A stretch of 19,307 nucleotides of DNA from NCBI GenBank assembly GCA_041676645.1, contig JBAYRO010000054.1, positions 1-19,307 of the forward strand, read 5' to 3'. Source of the stretch: JAMLIN01 sp041676645. GTDB taxonomy: Bacteria; Pseudomonadota; Gammaproteobacteria; Burkholderiales; Burkholderiaceae_E. Made by a program: the position numbers and the translations under genes. The notes under the pieces were generated by a model that was given only the letters and a program-made list of their open reading frames with translations, was not told where the DNA came from and searched no databases. Below are positions 1 to 7,153 of this stretch, in pieces; within the stretch, counting starts at the first letter, position 1; the number at the start of each line of letters is the position of its first letter.

Positions 1-1599
1 CAGGATCGTCCGGTCGGCCAGCACGGTGTCGATCCCGATCTCGATGTGCGTGTTGGTCGCCGCCTCGAGATCGAGATTGGGCCCGGGCTGGCCATCGGCC
101 CGGTAGGCCAGCTCGCTGAAGGTGGGCGTCTCGAAGCCGCCGCCGATGGCCGCATGCAGGCGCGTCGGCTCGCTGGGGCGATACTGCACGCCGACGACGG
201 CCCGGGTGGCCGAATCGGTCCGGGAGCCGGAATCGTCGGGATTGGTGGCGGTGATGAAATCATCGTCGATCGAGAAGCGCACCCGCGAGTAGCGCAGGCC
301 GCCCGCGAGCTGCCAGCGTTGCGTGAGATCCCATTGCGCGACCGCGTAGGCGCCCAGGCTGTCGACGGTGTCGCGCTCGTTGCGCCGCAGGGCGCCCGCC
401 ACGCCCGATTCGTTGACGAAGCCGCGGCGACGCTCGCTCATGCGATCGAACTCGAGGCCGAGGGTGTAGGCGATCGGCGCCCCGCCGAGCTGGCTGGCGC
501 GCGTCCACTGCGCACCCACGCCGCCGAAGCCGCGATCGAGATCGATCACGCCGCCCGAGGATGTGTCGCCGCCGCCGGCGAAGGCCAGGTACTGGCGCAT
601 GCGCCGCTCGCCACCGTAGGCGCGCAGCTTGAGCTCGTCGCCGCCCGCCAGCCGCTGGCGCCACTCCACTCCGGCCTGGCGATGGTCGACCGACTTGCGG
701 GTATCGAACGCGATCGCGCCGGTACCGGCCTGGCGCGGGTCCTCGTCGAACTGCGCCCGGGTCAGGCCCAACGGATCCTGGGTTTCCGGCTGGTCGAGTG
801 TCGCGACGACCAGGCTCAGGCGCGAGCCTTCGGGATTCTCGCGAACCAGCTTGGCGCCCCATTGCTGGCGCCGGCTCGCGCTGTGCTCGCGCCAGCCATC
901 GCTCCAGCGGTCGAAGCGGCGCAGCGACAACCCGACTTCCCCGACCGTGGCGCCCGCACCCACACCCCACTGTCGGGTGCCGAAGCTGCCGGCACCGCCC
1001 GAGAACTCGAGCGTCGGCCGGCGCGGCGGATCCTCGGTGTAGAGCGTGATCACCCCGCCGGAGGAATTGCCGAACAGCGCCGCGAAGGGGCCGCGCAGCA
1101 CATCGACATGAGCCGCGGAACCGAGCTCGAAGGGCCCGGTCTGCCCCTGGCCGTCGGGCATCGTCAGCGGAACGCCATCCTGGACGAGACGCACCCCGCG
1201 CACGCCGAAGGAGGCGCGGGCACCGAAGCCGCGCGAGGATACCTGCAGATCCTGGGCGTCGTTGTAGCGATCGCGCACCATGATGCCCGGCACCTTGCCG
1301 AGCAGATCCGGCAGGTCGGCGCCGATCCCCTCGCGCTCGATCCTTTCGGAACCGACGGTGTCGAGCGTGAGCGGCAAGCCGAGCCCGGCTGCCTCGGGTC
1401 GGGTGGCGGTCACCGTGACCGCCTCCAGCGCGCTTGCCGAAACCTGGGCCTCGGCCTGAGCCTGAGCCTGGGCCGTGCACGGGGTGGCACTGGCGGCGAG
1501 CACGGCGAGCGAGGTCACGACCGCGGCCGGGAGGAATATGGGGTCAGACACGATATTCCATCGGAATATCGTGTCTGACCCCATATTCCCCGTCGCCAT
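1..1599 (-). CDS. TonB-dependent outer-membrane receptor, YncD/PqqU-like (C-terminus outside window)
   Basis: An outer-membrane gated channel for active uptake of a scarce ligand, powered by TonB-ExbBD. The frame is open from ATG 1599 to the window edge (533 residues), so the distal barrel strands are missing. After a hydrophobic stretch (about residues 22-40) and a Gln/Ala linker comes a TonB-box-like EAVTVTATR (59-67), then a plug with SSRGFGARASFGVRG (121-135), DGVPLTMPDGQGQT (141-154) and VDVLRGPFAALFGNSSGGV (165-183). Later barrel motifs such as ALRRNERD and GGGFETPTFSELAYR follow. From memory of E. coli YncD, now PqqU, a PQQ receptor, these motifs match closely, so a PQQ-like ligand is possible but inferred. 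The start lies 2 bases after the LysR stop. A 57-base palindrome is in frame and encodes about residues 4-23, giving an unusual signal-peptide n-region. An alternative ATG is at 1584. Confidence 0.88.
   Translation of the reverse strand, partial: MATGNMGSDTIFRWNIVSDPIFLPAAVVTSLAVLAASATPCTAQAQAQAEAQVSASALEAVTVTATRPEAAGLGLPLTLDTVGSERIEREGIGADLPDLLGKVPGIMVRDRYNDAQDLQVSSRGFGARASFGVRGVRLVQDGVPLTMPDGQGQTGPFELGSAAHVDVLRGPFAALFGNSSGGVITLYTEDPPRRPTLEFSGGAGSFGTRQWGVGAGATVGEVGLSLRRFDRWSDGWREHSASRRQQWGAKLVRENPEGSRLSLVVATLDQPETQDPLGLTRAQFDEDPRQAGTGAIAFDTRKSVDHRQAGVEWRQRLAGGDELKLRAYGGERRMRQYLAFAGGGDTSSGGVIDLDRGFGGVGAQWTRASQLGGAPIAYTLGLEFDRMSERRRGFVNESGVAGALRRNERDTVDSLGAYAVAQWDLTQRWQLAGGLRYSRVRFSIDDDFITATNPDDSGSRTDSATRAVVGVQYRPSEPTRLHAAIGGGFETPTFSELAYRADGQPGPNLDLEAATNTHIEIGIDTVLADRTIL
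1533..1589. repeat. Palindromic element R1 (27 + 3 + 27 bases)
   Basis: Perfect inverted repeat with arms 1533-1559 and 1563-1589 and the loop ATC. It carries the family core ATGGGGTCAGAC and ends in GGAATAT rather than GGAAAT. It lies entirely inside the 5' coding part of the receptor gene, is exactly 19 codons long and keeps the frame open. On the mRNA it could form a very stable hairpin a few bases after the start codon. Confidence 0.93.
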
Positions 1600-1601
1600 G
1601 A

Positions 1602-2522
1602 TCAGGCCGCCGCCGGTTTCCGGGGCTCGGCCCGCGCCGCGTCCTCGATGAGGAGATCGACCAGCGCGCGGGCCAGCATCGGCAGGCTGTCGAGGTTGCG
1701 CACGCAGATCTGCATCTTGCGCACCGCCCAGGCGTCGGTGAGCGGGGCGATGTCGATCGCCATCGACTGCGCATGCCGTCGCGAGGCCGACGCCGGCAAC
1801 ACGCCGATGCCCACGCCGGCTTCGATCATGCGGCAGGCGGCCTCGAAATTGCCCACCTGGATGCGCAGTCGCAGGGGCTGGTGCATGAGCTCGCAGATCT
1901 GGCGCAGGAAGATATGCAGCCCGCTTGTCTCGGCCAGGCCGACCTGGTCGTGATCGAGCGTGCTCGCGAAGGCAACCGGGCCATTGGCCGTCAGTTCGTG
2001 ACCGCGCGGCGCGACCAGCACCAGCGCGTCGTGTCGATAGGGAATCGTGTCGAGGGCTTCGGTGGGCACCCGCTCGGCCACGATGCCGATGTCGGCATGG
2101 CCGTCGGCAACCGTCCGGATGATGTCGTGCGAGGGCCGCTCGCGCAGGTCGATGTTCGCATCCGGATATGCCTGCAGGAAACTGCGCAGGACCGGCGGCA
2201 GGTACTCGCAGAGCGAGGTGGTGTTCGCGAAGACCCGGACCTGCCCCTTGAGGCCGGTGGTGTATTCCCGCAGGTCGCTGCGCAGGTGCTCGATCTGGTC
2301 GAGCACCGCCCGGGCGTGCTGGACGAAGGCCCGGCCCGGCGGCGTCAGCGTGACGCCCTGGCTGGTGCGATGGAGCAGCTTCGCGCCGATGTGTTCCTCG
2401 AGGTTCTTGACCCGGGCGCTGGCCGCCGGCAGCGAGATGTTCGAAGCCTCGGCCCCGCGGGTGAGGCTGCTGGCCTCCGCCACCCTGACCATCAGGCGAA
2501 GATCAACGAAATCGAAACGCAT
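1602..2522 (-). CDS. LysR-type transcriptional regulator
   Basis: A 306-residue protein of normal length for the LysR family, which bind DNA as tetramers and respond to a small inducer. The N-terminal winged helix-turn-helix spans about residues 5-64 (DLRLMVRVAEASSLTRGAE, then PAASARVKNLEEHIGAKLL and the wing HRTSQGVTLT). The linker helix follows to about residue 90, and the periplasmic-binding-protein-like effector domain covers about 92-295 (GQVRVFANTT, GVGIGVLPAS). It is divergent from the biosynthetic operon that begins at 2733 and co-directional with the downstream receptor gene. Its AGGAG (minus strand, just outside palindrome R2) is about 11 bases before the ATG. Geometry suggests it controls the operon, itself, the receptor, or all three; the inducer cannot be read from sequence. 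Confidence 0.93.
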   Translation of the reverse strand: MRFDFVDLRLMVRVAEASSLTRGAEASNISLPAASARVKNLEEHIGAKLLHRTSQGVTLTPPGRAFVQHARAVLDQIEHLRSDLREYTTGLKGQVRVFANTTSLCEYLPPVLRSFLQAYPDANIDLRERPSHDIIRTVADGHADIGIVAERVPTEALDTIPYRHDALVLVAPRGHELTANGPVAFASTLDHDQVGLAETSGLHIFLRQICELMHQPLRLRIQVGNFEAACRMIEAGVGIGVLPASASRRHAQSMAIDIAPLTDAWAVRKMQICVRNLDSLPMLARALVDLLIEDAARAEPRKPAAA

Positions 2523-2538
2523 CGCAGACGAGGCTCCT

Positions 2539-2596
2539 GGGAAATGGGGTCAGACACCATTTTCCCTTCGGAAAATGGTGTCTGACCCCATTTCCC
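2539..2596. repeat. Palindromic element R2 (27 + 4 + 27 bases)
   Basis: Perfect inverted repeat with arms 2539-2565 and 2570-2596 and loop CTTC. The core is ATGGGGTCAGAC; the inner arm reads ACCATTTTCC where R1 reads ACGATATTCC, and the opposite arm carries the matching change. It lies in the presumed 5' untranslated region of the lysR gene, directly abutting that gene's AGGAG ribosome-binding site. Confidence 0.93.
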
Positions 2597-2641
2597 TATC
2601 CCTGACCATCGGGGAATGCGGGCCGTGCGTCGGAAGCCTGC

Positions 2642-2704
2642 GGCAACTTGCCAACGCCGGCGCCACCCTCGGAAGTACACGCGGTAAACTTGCCCTGCCG
2701 GCAA
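2642..2704. promoter_or_regulatory. Candidate LysR operator: two TTGCC/GGCAA dyads
   Basis: The lysR-operon intergenic region holds GGCAA-N1-TTGCC at 2642-2652 and TTGCC-N5-GGCAA at 2690-2704, with centres about 50 bases apart. The second contains a T-N11-A dyad (T2691 to A2703), the classical LysR box form. A pair of related sites at about this distance fits the recognition-site/activation-site layout known for the family. It lies 29 bases upstream of the first operon start codon. No convincing -35/-10 pair could be fixed here. Binding is inferred. Confidence 0.42.
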
Positions 2705-2732
2705 ATCCAGACCAAGCAATAGGGAGAAGAAC

Positions 2733-3125
2733 ATGCGCATCCGCTCCGCCGTGGCCGTATTCGTCATCGCATTCGCCGCGGCAGCCTGCGCGCCGGTGCC
2801 GATCATGAACGTCGAGGACGCGCCGGTCGCCACCGCATCGGGCAAGGCCTTGTCCAAGAGCGATGTCCGCTCCGCGATCCTGCGCGCCGGCACCGGGCTC
2901 GGCTGGGTCATGAAGGACGAGGATCCCAACACGCTCCTGGGTACCCTGAATCTTCGCACACACTCGGCCGTCGTGGAGATCCCCTACTCGACACGCGCCT
3001 ACAGCATCAAGTACCGCTCGAGCGTCGACCTCGATGCGGCGGACGGCAAGATCCACAAGAACTACAACGGCTGGATTCAGAATCTCCAGCGCAGCATCAA
3101 CGCGAATCTTTCAGCAGCATCATGA
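2733..3125 (+). CDS. Small lipoprotein of unknown function, first gene of the pigment-type operon
   Basis: A 130-residue protein with a type II signal peptide: MRIR, a hydrophobic core, and the lipobox AAAC with the lipidated Cys at residue 19. The mature part (about 112 residues) is soluble-looking, with no transmembrane segment and no motif I recognise. The start is well supported by AGGGAGA about 5 bases upstream. Residue 20 is Ala, not Asp, which under the E. coli +2 rule favours export to the outer membrane by Lol. Its stop overlaps the ACP start by 4 bases (ATGA), so it is very probably co-translated with the biosynthetic genes. A role in envelope handling of the product is an inference from position only. 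Confidence 0.85.
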   Translation: MRIRSAVAVFVIAFAAAACAPVPIMNVEDAPVATASGKALSKSDVRSAILRAGTGLGWVMKDEDPNTLLGTLNLRTHSAVVEIPYSTRAYSIKYRSSVDLDAADGKIHKNYNGWIQNLQRSINANLSAAS

Positions 3126-3436
3126 CCGTAGCCGCCCAGCCCCTTGCCACGCCCCCGAGCGCACCCGAGCGCGAAGGGTTCGCCCGCGAACTCGCCGCGC
3201 TCGTCATCGATGCCCTCGGGCTCGAGGACATCGACGCCGCCACGGTCGAGGTGTCGGCGCCGCTGTTCGGGGCCGGGCTCGGTCTCGATTCGCTCGACAT
3301 GCTCGAGATCGCGCTGGTCGTACAGCAACGCTACGGCGTCAAGCTGAAGTCCGACGATCCCGACAACCCGACGATCTTCGCGTCGATGCAGAGCCTCGCC
3401 GATTTCATCGACGGCGCGCGAGCCGCACAGGCGTGA
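3122..3436 (+). CDS. Acyl carrier protein (type II PKS/FAS)
   Basis: A 104-residue carrier protein that would hold the growing chain on a 4'-phosphopantetheine arm. The attachment serine is Ser57 in GLGLDSLDMLEIAL, the canonical DSL motif. The helical bundle covers about residues 18-100, preceded by a Pro/Ala-rich leader of about 16 residues. Start ATG 3122 overlaps the lipoprotein stop. It is followed by the ligase, KS, KR and DH genes that would use it. Aryl polyene clusters commonly carry two ACPs; only this one is visible here, so it may serve both starter loading and elongation, or a second copy lies elsewhere. Confidence 0.93.
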   Translation: MTVAAQPLATPPSAPEREGFARELAALVIDALGLEDIDAATVEVSAPLFGAGLGLDSLDMLEIALVVQQRYGVKLKSDDPDNPTIFASMQSLADFIDGARAAQA

Positions 3437-3443
3437 AGCTGGA

Positions 3444-3863
3444 GTGGAACCGCCGCTCGATGCGCTCGACGCGGCGATGGCCATGCGCGCTGTCGGCACG
3501 ATCGCGCTCGCATGGCTCGCCTGGTTCTTCGGCCGCACGCTGCGCACGGGCCGGACACCGCTGATCGAACAGATCGCGCGCATCGGCATCGCAGCGCTTC
3601 CATCCGGACTCCGTCGCTACTGCCGCCGGCTCACGCAGGCCTGGTGCGCCTGGCTCGGCTGCGCCGCGATCCTGCCCTGGGCCCTGCCGGTGCCGCCGGT
3701 CGCGGCCGGCGCGATCGTCCTGCTCGGCAGTGCGATCCTGTTCGTGGGCGAGCGTATCCTGCGACCGCATGTCTTTCCCGGCATGCAGTTCCCCGGACTG
3801 GCGCAACAAGCAAGGGATACCTGTACGGCCTGGCGCAGCACGCGCCAGGCGCCACCGCGATGA
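3444..3863 (+). CDS. COG4648-like small inner-membrane protein of aryl polyene clusters
   Basis: Up to 139 residues, with hydrophobic segments at about 17-31, 67-84 and 86-102. The tail ILFVGERILRPHVFPGM resembles the COG4648 membrane proteins found next to the ACP and ligase genes in APE/xanthomonadin clusters (recognised from memory). Its biochemical role is not established. The start is uncertain: GTG 3444, ATG 3477 and ATG 3483 are in frame and none has a strong ribosome-binding site. GTG 3444 gives the tightest spacing, 7 bases after the ACP stop. The stop overlaps the ligase start (ATGA). Confidence 0.72.
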   Translation: MEPPLDALDAAMAMRAVGTIALAWLAWFFGRTLRTGRTPLIEQIARIGIAALPSGLRRYCRRLTQAWCAWLGCAAILPWALPVPPVAAGAIVLLGSAILFVGERILRPHVFPGMQFPGLAQQARDTCTAWRSTRQAPPR

Positions 3864-5242
3864 AGCCCGAAGCCTCCACTCCCCTGGCGGCGAGCCCGGC
3901 CTGGCTCGATCGCATTGCGGTGCGCGATTCATCGCGCGACTGGACCTGGCGCGAGCTCCACTCGGCAGCCTGCACGCTCGCCGACGGCATCGAAGGCACG
4001 GCCACCATCGGCAATTTCTGCGATTCGCGCGCCGGCTTCTTCATCACGATGCTGGCCGCGCTGCGCCTGGGTACACGAATGGTCCTGCCGCCGTCGAGCG
4101 GCCAGGCGGAGATCGCCACCATGATCGGCGAGCTCGAGTCGCCGCTGGCCATCGCGGATTCCGACGCCGCCCTGCGCGGATTGCCGGCGACCACACGCGT
4201 GCAACTTCTTCGCCTCGAACCGCGCGGCACGCCGCGCGACGACGCGGCGCTCGCCTGGGGCGGCGCGCTGGACCCGCAGTCGGTCCGACTGCACACCTCG
4301 GGCAGCACCGGCAGGCCCCAGGCGCAGGACCGGACGATCGAGCAGCTCGTGCTCGGCTCGTGGTCCCTCACCCGCGGCTGGCTCGACTACATGGACGTGG
4401 GCGTCGACGCCCTTGCCGCGGTGGTCTGCAGCGTACCGTCCCAGCACATGTTCGGCCTGGAGATGGCCGGCATGCTGCCGCTGGTCCATGGCGTGCCGGT
4501 ACTCGAGCGCCAGCCGCTGCTGCCGGCCGACGTCCACGGCGCGTTCGAGGAGCTCGATGGCGGCGGCATCTGGATCGCCACGCCGCTGCACCTGCGCGCG
4601 ATGACGCGCGCCGGCGCCCGCTTGCCGAACTGCCGACTGGTGATTTCGTCGACGATGCCGCTCGCGCCCGGCCTCGCCGCCGAAGTGGAAGCCTTGTGCG
4701 GCACGCCGGTGGTGGAGATCTACGGCTCGACCGAGACCGGCGCCCTGGCCGTGCGACGTACCGCGATCGAATCCTCGTGGCGGGCGCTGGCCGGCGTGCG
4801 CCTCGTTCCCGGCGAAGAAGACACCACGGCATGGGGAGGACACTTCACGTCGCCGCGCAGCCTGGCCGATCGCATCGAGCTCGAAGCCGACGGCAGCTTC
4901 CGCCTGGTCGGGCGGCAGGCCGACATGATCAAGGTCGCCGGCCGCCGCACCTCGCTGTCGGCCCTGAACCTCCTGCTGGCGGAGATGCCCGGCCTGGGCG
5001 ATGCCGTGTTCTTCCAGCCGACCGATGCCGGGCCCGCGGCGCGGCTCGTGCTGATCCATGCCGGCGCGCCCGTCGAGCGCAAGGTGATCGAAGCCTGGCT
5101 GCGCCAGCGCATGGATGCGGTGTTCCTGCCGCGAACGACCATCCGGGTCGCACGCCTGCCGCGAACCGCGACCGGCAAGCTGCCCCTGGCGGACCTCGAG
5201 CGGATCTACGGCGACTGGCTCGCCTCGAGGCGCGAGCAATGA
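3860..5242 (+). CDS. AMP-dependent acyl/aryl ligase (adenylating enzyme), ApeH/XanA2-like
   Basis: A 460-residue ANL-superfamily enzyme that would adenylate a carboxylic acid, in this setting probably an aryl acid starter, and transfer it to the ACP. Motifs in order: P-loop TSGSTG (146-151), YGSTETG (288-294), GRQADMIKVAGRR (351-363) and the C-terminal PRTATGKLPL with the catalytic lysine Lys440. The usual lysine after the P-loop (SGSTGxPK) is Gln154 here. I believe this occurs in other cluster-type ligases, but it is worth checking. ATG 3860 overlaps the upstream stop by 4 bases, and its own stop overlaps the dehydratase start. The frame is open far upstream, so start choice rests on the overlap and family length. 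Confidence 0.88.
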   Translation: MKPEASTPLAASPAWLDRIAVRDSSRDWTWRELHSAACTLADGIEGTATIGNFCDSRAGFFITMLAALRLGTRMVLPPSSGQAEIATMIGELESPLAIADSDAALRGLPATTRVQLLRLEPRGTPRDDAALAWGGALDPQSVRLHTSGSTGRPQAQDRTIEQLVLGSWSLTRGWLDYMDVGVDALAAVVCSVPSQHMFGLEMAGMLPLVHGVPVLERQPLLPADVHGAFEELDGGGIWIATPLHLRAMTRAGARLPNCRLVISSTMPLAPGLAAEVEALCGTPVVEIYGSTETGALAVRRTAIESSWRALAGVRLVPGEEDTTAWGGHFTSPRSLADRIELEADGSFRLVGRQADMIKVAGRRTSLSALNLLLAEMPGLGDAVFFQPTDAGPAARLVLIHAGAPVERKVIEAWLRQRMDAVFLPRTTIRVARLPRTATGKLPLADLERIYGDWLASRREQ

Positions 5243-5550
5243 GAACCATCGAGTTCGACATCGGGATCGCGCCGTCGCATCCCGCGCTGCCCGGGCACTT
5301 TCCCGGCAACCCGGTCGTTCCCGGCGTGCTCCTGCTCGACCGCTTGCTGGCCGGCCTGCAGGCCGAGACCGGCATGCGCGCGCAGCGCCTCGACCAGGCC
5401 CGCTTCCATTCGGCCCTGCGCGCCGGCGAGGAAGCCAGGGCCTACTGCAGCATCGACGGCCCGCGGGTCGATTTCCGCCTCCAGGCAAGGCGGCGGGGCG
5501 TGGCGACGCTCCTCGCGAGCGGGCGACTCACGCTGGGCGCGGCGCCATGA
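5239..5550 (+). CDS. Hotdog-fold 3-hydroxyacyl-ACP dehydratase, ApeI/FabA-FabZ-like
   Basis: A short (103-residue) single-hotdog protein. The signature HPALPGHFPGNPVVPGV (residues 14-30) matches the FabZ/FabA-like active-site segment, with His20 in GHFPG the expected catalytic histidine. It would dehydrate 3-hydroxyacyl-ACP to trans-2-enoyl-ACP during polyene formation. It overlaps both neighbours by 4 bases (ATGA at 5239 and 5547), implying coupled translation. FabZ is usually about 140-150 residues, so this is a compact version of the sort seen in aryl polyene clusters as the first of two dehydratases; the other is at 10242. Confidence 0.85.
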   Translation: MRTIEFDIGIAPSHPALPGHFPGNPVVPGVLLLDRLLAGLQAETGMRAQRLDQARFHSALRAGEEARAYCSIDGPRVDFRLQARRRGVATLLASGRLTLGAAP

Positions 5551-6446
5551 CGCAATGGACCCGCAAGGCCGAGCGCGGCAGCGCCTGGCTGATCCACCTG
5601 ATCGCCTGGCTGGCGCGCACCGCGGGTCGGCCAGCGTGCCGGCTGCTGCTCTATCCGATCGTGGCCTACTTCGTGGTGACCGACCCGACCGCGCGGCGGG
5701 CCTCGAAGGAATTCCTGGCGCTCGTGCGCGGCCGGCCCACCCGGCTGCGCGATGTGTTCTCCCACCTGTACTGCTTCGCAGCCACCCTGCTCGACCGGGT
5801 CTACATGGCCGCCGGCGAGTTCGATCGCTTCGAGCTGGAGATCGAGGGACGGGAGCTGCTCGAGCGCGCCGACGCGGCGGGCCGCGGCTGTGTGCTGCTC
5901 GGTTCGCATCTCGGCAGTTTCGACCTGCTCATGCTCGCGCGTCGCCTGTTCGGCGGACGCCCGGTCAACGTGATGATGCGGGTCGATCCGCGTGCCCGGG
6001 TCCGGCGCATCGCCGGTGTCGACGACAGCGCGATGAGGATGATCGAACTCGGCCGTGCCGACAGCTATCTCCGCGCCCACGAAGCCCTGCTGCGCGGCGA
6101 GGTCGTGGCCTTGCTCGCCGACCGGATCGAACCAGGGGCGCCGGGCCTCGAAGTGGAGTTTCTCGGGCGGCCCGCCTTGCTGCCGCTGGCGCCCCACATC
6201 CTGGCCGCCCGCGCCCAGGCCCCGGTCCTGATGTGCTTCGGTCTCTACGAGGGCGGCCGACGCTATCGCATCGAGTTCAGCGAGATCGGACCGACCGCGC
6301 CGAGGGCCAGCCGGGGCGAGGCGCTGCGCCCGGTCGTGACGCGCTACGCCGAGCGACTCGAGTCGGCGGCGCGCCGCCGGCCACTGAACTGGTTCAACTT
6401 CTATCCCTACTGGGACCGGCCCGGGCCGCAGGAGGGCGAGGCATGA
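5547..6446 (+). CDS. LpxL/HtrB-family acyltransferase, XanB1-like
   Basis: A 299-residue member of the lipid A biosynthesis acyltransferase family. These membrane-associated enzymes transfer an acyl group from ACP to a lipid or sugar acceptor. The hallmark H-x4-D motif is GSHLGSFD (His121, Asp126), preceded by an N-terminal amphipathic/hydrophobic region (about 13-45). The later LLADRIEPG segment also fits the family. In pigment clusters the homologue is thought to attach the finished aryl polyene to its carrier lipid or to a second acyl chain. The substrate is inferred from context. The frame is open further upstream; ATG 5547 is chosen for the 4-base overlap and normal family length. Confidence 0.86.
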   Translation: MTQWTRKAERGSAWLIHLIAWLARTAGRPACRLLLYPIVAYFVVTDPTARRASKEFLALVRGRPTRLRDVFSHLYCFAATLLDRVYMAAGEFDRFELEIEGRELLERADAAGRGCVLLGSHLGSFDLLMLARRLFGGRPVNVMMRVDPRARVRRIAGVDDSAMRMIELGRADSYLRAHEALLRGEVVALLADRIEPGAPGLEVEFLGRPALLPLAPHILAARAQAPVLMCFGLYEGGRRYRIEFSEIGPTAPRASRGEALRPVVTRYAERLESAARRRPLNWFNFYPYWDRPGPQEGEA

Positions 6447-7054
6447 TCGCGCCCGCATCGACCCGTTTTGCCGGGCGCTTCGCCATGGTCCTCGCCCTGG
6501 CTCTCGCTGCGCCCGCCGTCCTGCTGCCCGGGCTCGCGACGGCCGCCGCAGCCTTCGGCTTCGATGAGCTGCGGCAACTGCTCCAGCAAGACGCCGGACA
6601 GGAGCTGCGATTCCACGAAGTCCGGGAATCCCCCTGGCTCGCCGCGCCGGTCGAATCCCGCGGCGTGCTGGTCGCCAATCCCGACGGCGTCCTCGAGAAG
6701 CGGGTCACGACGCCGCGCCAGGAGACCTGGCGCCTGGGCCCGGAGCGGCTCGAACGCATCGGGCCCGACGGCAAGCCCGCCGGCACCATGTCCTACGAGA
6801 AATTCCCGGCGCTCGGCGCCATGGCCCAGGCCATGCGCGAGAGCCTGGCGGGCCGCTTCGACGAGATCCGCGAGGACTTCGAACTGCAACTGCAGGGAAC
6901 GGCCGAGCAGTGGACGCTCGTGCTGCTGCCGCGTGCCGCGCCGGCATCGGGTCACATCGAGCGCATCGAGCTGCAGGGCAACGCCGACGGCCTGCGCCGC
7001 CTTGACGTGCTCGAGCGCGACGGCGCGCGCACCAGCACCTATCTGCTCGACTGA
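6443..7054 (+). CDS. LolA-like periplasmic lipoprotein carrier
   Basis: A 203-residue protein with a cleavable signal peptide (Arg near the start, hydrophobic core about 15-33, cleavage near ATAAA). The mature domain looks like the LolA/LolB half-barrel that carries lipidated cargo across the periplasm: the start FDELRQLLQQDAGQELRFHEVRE, then PVESRGVLVANPDGVLEKRVTTP. It is divergent from housekeeping LolA. Similar paralogues sit in aryl polyene clusters, usually beside an MMPL exporter, which is absent here. It overlaps the acyltransferase stop by 4 bases. It probably serves the cluster's product or its lipoprotein rather than general lipoprotein traffic; this is inference. Confidence 0.84.
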   Translation: MIAPASTRFAGRFAMVLALALAAPAVLLPGLATAAAAFGFDELRQLLQQDAGQELRFHEVRESPWLAAPVESRGVLVANPDGVLEKRVTTPRQETWRLGPERLERIGPDGKPAGTMSYEKFPALGAMAQAMRESLAGRFDEIREDFELQLQGTAEQWTLVLLPRAAPASGHIERIELQGNADGLRRLDVLERDGARTSTYLLD

Positions 7055-7153
7055 CATGAAGTGTCCCCGCGCTCGCCATCGCCCGCCTCGGTCGAGCGCT
7101 AATGCCCGCTTGCTTCGGCCGGGCGCCGCAGCCACCTGAGACGGAGCCCGGCC
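7055..7153. other. 99-base gap inside the operon
   Basis: This is the only gap in the operon longer than about 15 bases. It contains no credible ORF, no palindrome of the R family and no clear promoter. A GGAG shortly before ATG 7154 is the likely ribosome-binding site of the methyltransferase. An internal promoter or a past deletion (the position where an MMPL exporter often lies) cannot be told from sequence. Confidence 0.5.

Noticed and set aside
1444..1475. Short tandem CAGGCT-type repeat
   Set aside because: It merely encodes the Gln/Ala-rich linker after the receptor signal peptide; too short and too ordinary to treat as a separate element.
46..1578. Long plus-strand open frame (510 codons) opposite the receptor gene
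   Set aside because: It has no recognisable domain and low-complexity Ala/Arg/Gly content, while the minus-strand frame encodes clear TonB-dependent receptor motifs. Long antisense frames are expected in DNA this GC-rich.
2605..2732. A defined sigma70 promoter for the operon
   Set aside because: TTGCCA at 2648 and TAAACT at 2685 look promoter-like, but their spacing (31 bases) is wrong and no other pair has acceptable spacing.
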